From: Azospirillum fermentarium
GTDB lineage: Bacteria; Pseudomonadota; Alphaproteobacteria; Azospirillales; Azospirillaceae
Assembly (NCBI RefSeq): GCF_025961205.1
Contig: NZ_JAOQNH010000001.1
Location: forward strand, 62,001-126,000
Reading direction: 5' to 3'
Length of the DNA stretch: 64,000 bases
The notes beneath the pieces are model-generated. The model saw only the letters and a list, made by a program, of their open reading frames with translations, did no database searches and was not told the origin of the DNA. Numbering within the stretch: position 1 is the stretch's first letter; the number at the start of each line of letters is the position of its first letter. This document shows, in pieces, positions 24,648-32,776 of the stretch. A program made the position numbers and the translations under genes.

Positions 24648-25544
24648 TCAATCGGGCCAGCGCCGGTGAATCCACAGCCATTGTTCCGGGCGTTCGCGGA
24701 TCCACGATTCCAGCAGCGCGTTCAGGTGGACCATCACCGCCCGCGCGTCGGCGTTGCGGTCGCCGCTGTTGGGCAACGCCAGCGGCGGCAGCACCGTGAT
24801 GCGGAACCGCGCCCCCCCGATGCGCTCGGCCCGCACCGGCAGCATGGGCAGCCCGAATTTCAGCGCAAGCTGCGCCCCCGCCGGGGCGGTCATGGCGTCG
24901 CGCCCGAAGAACGGCACGGGGATGCCGTCGTTCATCTTCTGGTCCACCAGCATGCCGATGTGACCACCGTCCTTCAGGTGACGCAGCATCATGCGCGCGC
25001 CCTCCGCCCCCTTGGGGATGTGCAGGGGCGTGGCGGCGTCGCGGTTGCGCAGCAGCAGACGCGCCACATAGGGATTGTTGGGCGCGCGGTAGACCAGCGC
25101 CAGCTCCAGCCCATGCTGGCGCACCGCCGCCCCCGGAATCTCCCAATTGGCCAGATGGCCGGAAATCAGGAACCCCGCCTTGCCGTCGTCGCGCGCGGCG
25201 GCCACGTGCTCGGCACCGACGAACTCCGTCCGTCCGCCGGGGGCGGGGCGGCTCAGCTCCTCCAGATGGGGGTATTCGGCGATGGTGCGGCCCAGATTGT
25301 CCCACATGCCGCGGATGATGGTGTCGATCTCGGCGGCGGATTTCTCGGGGAACGCGCGGGTCAGGTTGCGCCGCGCCCGCCGGGTGCCGCCCAGCCGCGG
25401 CCCCACCGTCCGCCCGATCCACCCGCCCAATGCCGAGGCGGCAGCGCACGGCAGCGCCCGCACCACATAATAAAAGGCATAGAGGAGCACCGCCTCCAGA
25501 CGATAGGCGGCGTCGCGCAGGACCGGGTGGGACGTCCGGCTCAT
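24648..25544 (-). CDS. Lipid A biosynthesis acyltransferase (LpxL/HtrB family)
   Basis: A 298-residue inner-membrane-associated acyltransferase. An N-terminal hydrophobic helix (about residues 15-40) is followed by the catalytic HxxxxE motif in SGHLANWE, the GMLVDQKMNDGIPVPFFG segment, and a C-terminal PEQWLWIHRRW, all typical of secondary acyltransferases that add laurate or myristate to Kdo2-lipid IVA. It begins 15 bases after lpxK on the same strand, within a lipid A/Kdo operon, which supports the assignment. Confidence 0.9.
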   Translation of the reverse strand: MSRTSHPVLRDAAYRLEAVLLYAFYYVVRALPCAAASALGGWIGRTVGPRLGGTRRARRNLTRAFPEKSAAEIDTIIRGMWDNLGRTIAEYPHLEELSRPAPGGRTEFVGAEHVAAARDDGKAGFLISGHLANWEIPGAAVRQHGLELALVYRAPNNPYVARLLLRNRDAATPLHIPKGAEGARMMLRHLKDGGHIGMLVDQKMNDGIPVPFFGRDAMTAPAGAQLALKFGLPMLPVRAERIGGARFRITVLPPLALPNSGDRNADARAVMVHLNALLESWIRERPEQWLWIHRRWPD

Positions 25545-25559
25545 GGGGGTATTCTCCGG

Positions 25560-26519
25560 TTACGGAACCGCCGGCAGCAGCCGGCGCACAGCATCGCCGT
25601 CCTGCCATACCGCGCGGACCGGCAGCACGTCCACCATGGCGCGGGCCTCATGCGGCAGGCGCACGGCATCCTTGGCGGTGGTGGCCGGGCGGGCGTTCAG
25701 CCGGGCGGCCCGCTCCACCAGATCCATCACCGTGTCGGGGGTATAGGGGTGGTGGTCGGGGAACGGCACCCGCTCCACCACCACCGCGCCTACGGCGGCC
25801 AGGGTGTCGAAGAACTTCGCGGGCCGCCCGATGCCGGCGAAGGCCAGCACCCGCCGCCCGCGCCACCCAGCCCCGTCGGGCACCAGGGCGGCGCGCAGGA
25901 TGGGCAGACCGGGGGCCTGGGCCGCCACGCCCGCGCGGTCCTCCCCCATCACCACCACGGCCCCGGCCCGCGCCAGCCCGGCGGCCACCGGCTCGCGCAG
26001 CGGCCCGGCGGGGATGAGGAAACCGTTGCCGAACCCCACCGCCCCGTCGGCCACCACCAACGCCAGATCGTGGGCCAGATGGGGATTCTGAAAGCCGTCG
26101 TCCATCACCACCACCGTGGCGCCCGCCGCCGCCGCCGCCCGCGCACCGGCCACCCGGTCGCGCGACACCCAGGCGGGGGCGGATGCCGCCAGCAGCAGCG
26201 CCTCGTCCCCCACGTCCGCGGCGGTGTGGCGGGCGGGATCCACGGCCAGCGGCCCCCGTTCCCGCCCGCCATGGCCGCGGGTGAGGAAATGCACGCGGTG
26301 GCCCAGGGCGGCGAGCATCCTGGACAGGGCGAGGCACACCGGGGTCTTGCCGGCACCGCCGGCCACCAGATTGCCGACGCACACCACCGGCACCCCCGCC
26401 CGCTGCGGCACCGCCCGGCGGCGGCGCAAGGCCCCGCCCAGCCCGTACAGCGCCCCCAGCGGCGCCAGCACCCATGCCGCCAGCCCCGGCGGGCGGTACC
26501 AGAAGGCCGGCGTCCTCAT
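25560..26519 (-). CDS. lpxK: Tetraacyldisaccharide 4'-kinase
   Basis: A 319-residue kinase that phosphorylates the 4' position of the lipid A disaccharide at the inner membrane. It has the P-loop NLVAGGAGKTPVCLAL, then LTRGHGG, the DDGFQNPHLAHDLALVV signature, LIPAGPLREP and FPDHHPYT. Its ATG overlaps the waaA stop codon (ATGA), indicating translational coupling. The frame extends far upstream inside waaA, but the conserved protein begins at MRTPAFWYRPPG. Confidence 0.95.
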   Translation of the reverse strand: MRTPAFWYRPPGLAAWVLAPLGALYGLGGALRRRRAVPQRAGVPVVCVGNLVAGGAGKTPVCLALSRMLAALGHRVHFLTRGHGGRERGPLAVDPARHTAADVGDEALLLAASAPAWVSRDRVAGARAAAAAGATVVVMDDGFQNPHLAHDLALVVADGAVGFGNGFLIPAGPLREPVAAGLARAGAVVVMGEDRAGVAAQAPGLPILRAALVPDGAGWRGRRVLAFAGIGRPAKFFDTLAAVGAVVVERVPFPDHHPYTPDTVMDLVERAARLNARPATTAKDAVRLPHEARAMVDVLPVRAVWQDGDAVRRLLPAVP

Positions 26520-27808
26520 GACGGGCGCAAGGCCGGAGTCCCCAGGGCCGGGGCCAGCAGCGGGGCCAGCGCCTCCGCCACCCGGTCCACGGCGCGGCGG
26601 TTGCCCTCGGTCACCCGGGCGGCACCGGCCACCAGCGGAGCGCGGGCGGACGGGTCGGCCAGCAACGCTTCCACCGCGGGGGCCAGCGCGGCGGCATCGG
26701 CCAGGGGCCGGGCGCCGCCCGCCGCCTCCAGCGCCGCGGTGATCTCGGCGAAGTTCCACATGTGCGGGCCATAGAGCACGGCACAGCCAAGCTGCGCCGG
26801 TTCCACCGGGTTCTGGCCGCCGTGGCGGATGAACGACCCGCCCATGCACACCACCGGGGCCAGCCGGTAGAACAGCCCCAGCTCGCCCATGGTGTCGGCC
26901 ACGTACACCGCATCCCCCGCCCCCGGCAGCGCGCCGGTGGAGCGGGACGCCGCCGCCAGCCCCCGTTCGGCCATCAGCGCCGCGATGGCAGGGCCACGGT
27001 GGGGGTGACGGGGGACGATGACGGTCAGCAGGCCGGGCAGCCGGTCCGCCAGCGCCCGGTGCGTATCGGCGGCCAGTTCGTCCTCGCCCGGATGGGTGCT
27101 GGCGAACAGCCACAGGGGCCGGTCACCCACCGCGCCCGTCAGCGCGTCCAGGGCCGCGGCGTCGGCGGGCGGCGGGGCGGCGGAGTATTTCAGGTTGCCG
27201 GCGCACACCACCGGCCCGGCGCCCAGCGCGCGCAGCCGCTCCCCATCCCCGTCCGTCTGGGCCAGCACCAGGGAAAAGGTGGAGAGAAGCCCGCGGATGA
27301 ACCCCGGCGCCCGCCGCCAGCGCCCGAACGACCGCTGCGACAGCCGGGCGTTGACCAGGGCCGCGGGGATGCCGCGGCGGCGGATGCCGTGCAGCAGATT
27401 GGGCCAGATCTCCGATTCGATCCACAGCACGGCGTCGGGCCGCCAATGGTCGAGAAAGCGGTCCACCGCCGCCGGCAGATCCACCGGCACGTACTGATGG
27501 AAGGCCCCCGCGGGCAGCCGCCGCCCCATCAGCTCCGCCGAGGTGACGGTCCCGGTGGTCATCAGCACCGACAGCCCCGGATACCCGGCCAGCAGCCGGT
27601 CAACCAGCACGAGGATGGAGTTGGCCTCGCCCACGCTGGCGGCATGGACCCACACCAGCGGGCCGGGCGGGCGCGGGCGGGCGGCATGGCCCATCCGCTC
27701 CCCGCGGCGCTGGGGATCTTCCTTGCCGGCGGCCAGCCGGCGGGCGAGGGAGAGACGGACCACCGGCCCGGCAACACGGGTCAGGCCGCGGTAAAGAGCG
27801 TACATCAT
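26516..27808 (-). CDS. waaA: 3-Deoxy-D-manno-octulosonic acid (Kdo) transferase
   Basis: A 430-residue membrane-anchored GT30 glycosyltransferase that adds Kdo to lipid IVA. It has an N-terminal anchor helix, VWVHAASVGEANSI, the active-site WIESEIWPN, PAALVNARLSQRS, and FASTHPGEDEL, and the C-terminal MGGSFIRHGGQNPVEPAQLG. Two consecutive ATGs (27808, 27805) are candidate starts; longer frames upstream lack homology. First gene of the waaA-lpxK-lpxL-like cluster. Confidence 0.95.
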   Translation of the reverse strand: MMYALYRGLTRVAGPVVRLSLARRLAAGKEDPQRRGERMGHAARPRPPGPLVWVHAASVGEANSILVLVDRLLAGYPGLSVLMTTGTVTSAELMGRRLPAGAFHQYVPVDLPAAVDRFLDHWRPDAVLWIESEIWPNLLHGIRRRGIPAALVNARLSQRSFGRWRRAPGFIRGLLSTFSLVLAQTDGDGERLRALGAGPVVCAGNLKYSAAPPPADAAALDALTGAVGDRPLWLFASTHPGEDELAADTHRALADRLPGLLTVIVPRHPHRGPAIAALMAERGLAAASRSTGALPGAGDAVYVADTMGELGLFYRLAPVVCMGGSFIRHGGQNPVEPAQLGCAVLYGPHMWNFAEITAALEAAGGARPLADAAALAPAVEALLADPSARAPLVAGAARVTEGNRRAVDRVAEALAPLLAPALGTPALRPS

Positions 27809-27871
27809 GCAACAGGCGGAATGGGACCGAAACACCCCGCCCCGGTGGAGCACCGGCGCGGGGGCGGCACC

Positions 27872-28642
27872 TTAGCATGGGCCGCGCGGCGACGCTAATT
27901 CCCGTACCGCATCCTTCACCCGCAAAGCGTCGGGCAGGGCATGCCCGTCGGCGGTGTTGTCGAAGACGCACCAGACCGGCCCCCGCCCCGCCTCCTCCGC
28001 CAGCCGGCGCGCCAGGGCATCGAGAACGGCGGGCGGATAGGCAGACCGGTACATCACGGGCGATCCGTGCAAGCGGCGGTAGACCAGCCCGCGCCATCCC
28101 CCCGGTTTCGCCGCGTCCGGCACCACCGCCGGGTCGGCGGCCACCCGCGCCACCCGGTGGGCGGCCAGCAGCCCGCCGGCGGCGGGCACGAACCACGAGC
28201 GGTGCCGCGGCTCGCACACCACATCCCCGCCGAACCGCTGCCGCAGCCCGGCGAAGAACGCCCCCGCCACACCTCCGTCGAACCGCAGCGACGGGGGAAG
28301 CTGCACCAGCAGCGGTCCCAGCCGGTCCCCCAACTCCGTCACCTCCCCCAGGAAACGGGCCAGCGGTTCGCCGGCATCCCGCAGCCGGCGGTCATGGGTG
28401 ACGGTGCGCGGCAGCTTGACCGCAAAGCGGAACCCCGGCGGCACCGACCGTGCCCAGCGGGCATAGGTGGCCGGGCGGTGCGGGCGGTAGAAGCTGGTGT
28501 CGATCTCCACCGCCGGCATGACGCGGGCGTAGCGGTCCAGGTGCGTCCCCCCGCTGGGAAACAGCGGCGCCACCGCCGCCGCGATCCCCCACCCCGCGGT
28601 GCCCAGGAAAATCCGGTTTTCCCCCGATGTTTGTCCATCCAT
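27872..28642 (-). CDS. DUF72 (YecE-like) TIM-barrel protein
   Basis: A 256-residue protein with the DUF72 pattern: FLGTAGWGI at the start, VEIDTSFYRPHRPATYARWA, GFRFAVKLPRTVTHDRRL, a LLVQLPPSLRFD strand, and the C-terminal WCVFDNTADGHALPDAL. It is a soluble TIM-barrel family whose reaction is not known. It lies 63 bases upstream of waaA on the same strand and may share its transcript. It diverges from the region holding the orphan terminator at 28781. Confidence 0.85.
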   Translation of the reverse strand: MDGQTSGENRIFLGTAGWGIAAAVAPLFPSGGTHLDRYARVMPAVEIDTSFYRPHRPATYARWARSVPPGFRFAVKLPRTVTHDRRLRDAGEPLARFLGEVTELGDRLGPLLVQLPPSLRFDGGVAGAFFAGLRQRFGGDVVCEPRHRSWFVPAAGGLLAAHRVARVAADPAVVPDAAKPGGWRGLVYRRLHGSPVMYRSAYPPAVLDALARRLAEEAGRGPVWCVFDNTADGHALPDALRVKDAVRELASPRGPC

Positions 28643-28780
28643 TTACACACCTTGAAAATGTTATTTTATCAGATCAACACTTTCCTATTGCGCATATCGG
28701 ATTTCCGGGGCAGAGTTTCACAGCCGGCCGGGTTTCAATACTGCCAACCCACCGCGCTCTTTCCATACGAACCTGACTCC
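28643..28780 (+). ncRNA. Possible small RNA ending at an orphan terminator
   Basis: This AT-rich to mixed stretch lies between divergent genes, has no reading frame of note, and ends at a textbook plus-strand terminator (28781-28812). No plus-strand gene precedes it, so a plus-strand transcript that needs terminating must start here. Either a small RNA of at most about 170 bases or an attenuated leader of the enoyl-CoA hydratase gene would explain it. No convincing promoter boxes were found, so this is a weak call. Confidence 0.35.
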
Positions 28781-28812
28781 AGGCCCGGCGGACATACCGC
28801 CGGGCCTTTTTT
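28781..28812 (+). terminator. Strong intrinsic terminator with no upstream gene
   Basis: AGGCCCGGCGG, a five-base loop (ACATA) and CCGCCGGGCCT form an 11-bp perfect stem, followed immediately by a run of six Ts. This is one of the best terminators in the window. It stands 107 bases before the enoyl-CoA hydratase gene and has no gene on its own strand for a long way upstream. Confidence 0.9.
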
Positions 28813-28918
28813 CTCATGCTCTTGACCGGTGGGCCGTGATGGTGTCCTGTTCCATACGGCACCGTTTTCACCCTCTTGAGCATCTCTTGAACACCCAGCG
28901 AGACAGGAGCGTTCCCCC

Positions 28919-29695
28919 ATGGCCGGCGGCGTGGCATTGGACCGGGATGGCGTCACCGCCACCCTCACCCTCAACAACCCGGAACGGCTGAACGCCTTCG
29001 ACAAGCCGCAATGGCTGGGGCTGCAGGACGCTCTGGACCGGGTGTGGGCCGACGGCACCTTGCGGGTGGTGGTGGTGCGCGGGGCGGGAAAGGCGTTCAG
29101 CCCCGGCGCCGACATTTCCGAATTCGCCGCCGAGCGCGGCTCGCCGGAGCAGGCGCAGGAGTACGGCGTGCTGATGGACCGGGTGATGGAGCGGCTGCGC
29201 GACTGCCCGCTGCCCACCATCGCCGCCATCGACGGGCCGTGCTGCGGCATCGGGCTGGCGGTGGCGCTGGCCTGCGACCTGCGCATCTGCACCGAATCCA
29301 GCCGCTTCGGCGTGCCGGTCAGCCGCCTGGGCATCTCCATGGCGCTGCCGGAATTGAAATTGCTGTTCGACGTGGTGGGCCGTCCGGCGGCGCTGGAAAT
29401 CCTGCTGGAGGGGCGGGTGTTCGACGCCGCCCTGGCACGGCAGATGGGGCTGGTCAACCGGGTGATGCCCGACGGCGGGCTGGAGACGGAAATCGCCGCC
29501 ACCGCCAAGCGCATTGCCGACGGCGCCCCGCTGGCCGCCCGCTGGCACAAGGCGTTCGTCACCCGCTGCGCCGACCCTGCCCCCCTGACCGAGGCGGAAA
29601 TCGCCGAATGCTACCGCTGCTTCGGCACCGAGGATTACCGCGAGGGCTACAGCGCGTTCCTGGAAAAGCGGCGCCCGGTGTTCCGCGGGCGTTGA
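28919..29695 (+). CDS. Enoyl-CoA hydratase/isomerase (crotonase) family protein
   Basis: A 258-residue crotonase-fold protein. It has the oxyanion-hole segments GAGKAFSPGADISEF and IDGPCCGIGLAVALACDLRI, and SRFGVPVSRLGISMALPEL. The usual first catalytic Glu of hydratases falls in the GISMALPE region, where the pattern is altered, so hydratase versus isomerase or another acyl-CoA reaction is open. It forms a tight pair with the TPP-enzyme-like gene 22 bases downstream. Confidence 0.85.
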   Translation: MAGGVALDRDGVTATLTLNNPERLNAFDKPQWLGLQDALDRVWADGTLRVVVVRGAGKAFSPGADISEFAAERGSPEQAQEYGVLMDRVMERLRDCPLPTIAAIDGPCCGIGLAVALACDLRICTESSRFGVPVSRLGISMALPELKLLFDVVGRPAALEILLEGRVFDAALARQMGLVNRVMPDGGLETEIAATAKRIADGAPLAARWHKAFVTRCADPAPLTEAEIAECYRCFGTEDYREGYSAFLEKRRPVFRGR

Positions 29696-29717
29696 CCGCG
29701 GGAACGGCGCCCGTACC

Positions 29718-30782
29718 ATGGGCGCCATGACCACCGACGCCGCCCCCCTGTTGCTCTCCGCCGCCGACGCCGCCCTGGCGGCGGCGGAAGCCACCCCCGC
29801 CCCCGGCGCGCCCGCCGCCATCGACACCGGGGCTCTGCGGGACCGGCTGGCGATGTCCACCCGCCCCATGCTGCTGCTGGGGGACGGGCCGGGGTGGAGC
29901 GATGGGGCGTGCGCGGACATCGCCCTGTTCGCCGGTGCCAACGCCCTGACCACCGCCGTCACCGCCGGCGGCAGCGACCGGCTGGACAACGAAAACCCCT
30001 GTTACGCCGGCACGCTGGGGCCGGCGGCCGACCCGCGGCTGACGGCGCGGCTGGAGCTGTCCGACTGTCTGGTGGCGGTGGGGGAGGTGCCGGCGCCGTG
30101 GGCGGACCATCCGGCCCTGCTTCCTCTGCCCGGCGATGCCGCGGCGGTGGCCGCCGCCCTGGTTGCGGGCGAGCCGGTGGCCGAGGTGCCATGGACCGGC
30201 TGGGCCATCGCCGCCCGCAACGATTATGCCGACTGGTCCGCCGCCGATCCCTGGCCGGGGCCGGTGGATGTGGGCGCCATCCTGGGATGGCTGCGCGAGC
30301 GGCTGCCCACCGACGCGCTGGTGGCCGCCGACGGCGGGCCGCTGGCCGGGCTGGTCCAGCGCCACCTGCTGTTCCGCCGTCCGGGCCGGCTGGTGACGGG
30401 AACGGAAGGGATGGCGGGGTTCGCGGCGGCGGCGGCGGTGGCCGCCCGCACGGCACGGCCCCGGCGCATGGCGGCGGGGTTCACCGACGGCGCCGGTCTG
30501 CTGGCCGCCCTTCCCCTCTTGGCCCAGGCGGCGGCGGCGCGCGCGCCGGCCCTGGTCGTCGCGCTCAACGAGGGGCCGGTTGATCTGGCCGCGGCGGCGA
30601 ACGCCCAGGGTGCCTTTGCCGTCACCGTCGCAACGTCCCCCGATTTCATCCAGGCCTTTTGGGACGCCCTGTGGAGTCGCACCGCCGCGCTGATCGAATT
30701 GCGTGTGGAGAGCGGGCAGATCACCACTCAAACGCTGTGGGACGCCGCCCGGGCCACGGCCATGACCCAAGCGGAGGGCTGA
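29718..30782 (+). CDS. Half-size TPP-enzyme-like protein lacking the PYR domain
   Basis: A 354-residue protein resembling the middle and C-terminal domains of acetolactate-synthase-type enzymes. After an Ala/Pro-rich start (to about 45) comes a central domain (TRPMLLLGDGPGWSDGACAD; later LELSDCLVAVGEVP), then a C-terminal domain. The N-terminal PYR domain, with the catalytic Glu, is missing. The GDG-x25-NN cofactor motif reads TDG (256-258) and NE (284-285). It may be a non-catalytic or half-enzyme relative of thiamine enzymes, possibly working with the crotonase encoded just upstream. An alternative start is 29727. Codon use is normal and there is no frameshift. Confidence 0.6.
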   Translation: MGAMTTDAAPLLLSAADAALAAAEATPAPGAPAAIDTGALRDRLAMSTRPMLLLGDGPGWSDGACADIALFAGANALTTAVTAGGSDRLDNENPCYAGTLGPAADPRLTARLELSDCLVAVGEVPAPWADHPALLPLPGDAAAVAAALVAGEPVAEVPWTGWAIAARNDYADWSAADPWPGPVDVGAILGWLRERLPTDALVAADGGPLAGLVQRHLLFRRPGRLVTGTEGMAGFAAAAAVAARTARPRRMAAGFTDGAGLLAALPLLAQAAAARAPALVVALNEGPVDLAAAANAQGAFAVTVATSPDFIQAFWDALWSRTAALIELRVESGQITTQTLWDAARATAMTQAEG

Positions 30783-30957
30783 TTTTCCCCAGCCGCGCAC
30801 CCCACGGCCACGGAATTGCATAATTTCTGCAACGCACCAGCGCCTTAGAACGTGCGTTCCCGCCCCGTTGCCGGTATAACCGAGTCTGGCGGGTGTATTA
30901 CCCGCCGCAACGAGATATTCCGGGCTGATCCGGCCACGGAAACCGAAACAGGACGGG

Positions 30958-31851
30958 ATGATGGACTGGGACAAGCTCCGCGTGTTCCACGCCGTGGCCG
31001 AAGCAGGCAGTTTTACCCACGCCGGCGAAACGCTGAACCTCAGCCAGTCGGCGGTCAGCCGCCAGATCAGCGCGCTTGAGGAAAGCCTTGGCGTACCGCT
31101 GTTCCACCGCCATGCGCGCGGGCTGATCCTGACGGAACAGGGTGAGCTGCTGCACCGCACGGCACGGGAGGTCTTCGCCAAGCTGTCGATGACCGAGGCG
31201 ATGCTCACCGAAAGCAAGGAGCATCCCAAGGGGCCGCTGAAGGTCACCACCACCGTCGCGTTCGGCACCACATGGCTGACGCCGCGCATCCGGGAGTTCA
31301 TGACGATCTACCCGGACATCCAGCTCACGCTGCTGATCGACGACAGCGAGCTGGATCTGGCCATGCGCGAGGCGGACATCGCCATCCGCATGAACACGCC
31401 GCGCCAGCCGGACCTGATCCAGCGGCACCTGATGACCATCCGCTTCCACCTCTACGCCCACCAGACCTATGTGAAGCGGCGCGGCACCCCGCGCACGGGC
31501 GCGGAACTGGCCGAGCACGACGTCATCGCCTACCCGCCCGACAGCCGCGCGCCCATCGCCAACGTGAATTGGCACCTGGACCTGATGGATTCGCCGGCCA
31601 ACGGCTTCAAGCCGGTGCTGCAGGTCAACAGCATGTACGCCATCTACCGCGCGGTGCAGAGCGGGCTCGGCATCGGCGCCCTGCCCGACTTCCTGGTGGA
31701 GGACGGCAAGGATCTGGTGCGCGTCCTGCCCGAAGCGCCGACGCCCAAGGTCGATGCCTATTTCGTCTATGCCGAGGAACTGCGCCATTCCAAGCGCATC
31801 GCGGTCTTCCGCGACTTCCTGGTGAAGAAGGTGGCGGAAAGCCAGTTCTGA
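30958..31851 (+). CDS. LysR-family transcriptional regulator
   Basis: A 297-residue regulator. Residues 1-60 hold the winged helix-turn-helix with GSFTHAGETLNLSQSAVSRQ; the C-terminal part is a LysR substrate-binding domain with VQSGLGIGALPDFLVED. An in-frame second ATG follows at once (MMDWDKL). It stands alone between the TPP-like gene and a repeat. Its high conservation in the DNA-binding half resembles regulators that are stably kept across Rhodospirillales, but the target is unknown. Confidence 0.88.
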   Translation: MMDWDKLRVFHAVAEAGSFTHAGETLNLSQSAVSRQISALEESLGVPLFHRHARGLILTEQGELLHRTAREVFAKLSMTEAMLTESKEHPKGPLKVTTTVAFGTTWLTPRIREFMTIYPDIQLTLLIDDSELDLAMREADIAIRMNTPRQPDLIQRHLMTIRFHLYAHQTYVKRRGTPRTGAELAEHDVIAYPPDSRAPIANVNWHLDLMDSPANGFKPVLQVNSMYAIYRAVQSGLGIGALPDFLVEDGKDLVRVLPEAPTPKVDAYFVYAEELRHSKRIAVFRDFLVKKVAESQF

Positions 31852-31862
31852 GCCCCCGAAAG

Positions 31863-32040
31863 CCCTCTCCCCCCGGGGAGAGGGTTGGGTGAGGGCCGGT
31901 TTTCGCGCGGACACGCCTGAAAACCGTTGCGAAGCACCCTCGAATCTTACGTTTGGAGAGTCTGACGGCTCGCTTTTCGGGCTGACGCGCGAAAAGCGGC
32001 CCTCACCCCCCTGCCCCTCTCCCCGGGGGGAGAGGGGGGG
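31863..32040. repeat. Dispersed palindromic intergenic repeat, copy B
   Basis: About 178 bases between two converging genes, related in reverse orientation to the element at 22648-22814. Both ends have inverted GC arms (CCCTCTCCCC/GGGGAGAGGG) and GGTGAGGGCCGG or CGGCCCTCACC next to them. The core CTGACGGCTCG (31962-31972) followed by TTTTCGGGCTG matches copy A. It could fold as one long hairpin in RNA and probably also ends transcription from both sides. Confidence 0.75.
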
Positions 32041-32059
32041 ATGCCGCGCTTTGCGTGGG

Positions 32060-32521
32060 TTACTCGGTGTAATATCCGCTGCCCACCAGATACTGGCCTT
32101 CGCGCATCACGTAGGAATGCTTGTGCTCCACCTTGTTGCTGGAGCGGTTGAGCCAGACGTATTCCACCACCCCGCTGGGGTTCTTGGCGGTGGCGGCCTG
32201 CATTTCCTTGACGATGGACTTGCCCTCGGCGTCGGTCAGGTTGGCGGCGTCGGTGCCGGTCAGCTTGGGATTGCCGCCCGACGCGACATAGTGGCCGGCG
32301 TCGTCGAAGACGAAGACGTACAGATCACCGCGCACGAACCCGCCCTTGGGATCGTTGAACGCCTGCGCCGCCTTGTCCGGGCCGTTGGCCTTGAGATAGG
32401 CGACGGCATCGGTGACCAGGGTCTTGGCCTGTTCCGGCGTCGAACGGTCGGCCAGCGCCGGCTGGGCCAGGGACGCCGCGGTCAGAAAGGCGGCGGCCAG
32501 CAGCGATGTGTGACGAACCAT
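32060..32521 (-). CDS. Periplasmic single-Cache domain protein
   Basis: A 153-residue protein with a Sec signal peptide (cleaved near ALADRS) followed by one Cache_2-type domain: LVTDAVAYLKANGPDKAAQ, GDLYVFVFDDAGHYVASG, VVEYVWLNRSSNKVEHKHSY and GSGYYTE. Such stand-alone Cache proteins bind small ligands in the periplasm and may present them to membrane receptors. There is no signalling domain here and no adjacent receptor. Confidence 0.85.
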   Translation of the reverse strand: MVRHTSLLAAAFLTAASLAQPALADRSTPEQAKTLVTDAVAYLKANGPDKAAQAFNDPKGGFVRGDLYVFVFDDAGHYVASGGNPKLTGTDAANLTDAEGKSIVKEMQAATAKNPSGVVEYVWLNRSSNKVEHKHSYVMREGQYLVGSGYYTE

Positions 32522-32776
32522 GATGAATCATCCTTGGTGGTTGGCATCGAACAATCCATCGGGTGAGATCATGTTTTCTGCGGGCTGGACCGTTTTCCGG
32601 CACCGTGCCCATTGCCCTTCTCATAGGGGGCGGGGACATTATACCCAGGCGGCATGGGAAAACCATCCGCGGCATCAGGGATGCGACCATTCGGCAAGAG
32701 TACGAAGAATCTTGCCCGACGGCGGTTCCCTGTTCTTAATTTCCGTCCCTTCCCCCGGTAACGGAACCGCACCCGC

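Noticed and set aside
28643..28815. 6S RNA or a tRNA-like gene
   Set aside because: No long near-complete rod with a central bubble and no cloverleaf can be drawn; only the terminator is certain.
31855..32045. Small genes inside the dispersed repeat
   Set aside because: Short frames here are by-products of palindromic GC-rich sequence and are not shared between the two copies.
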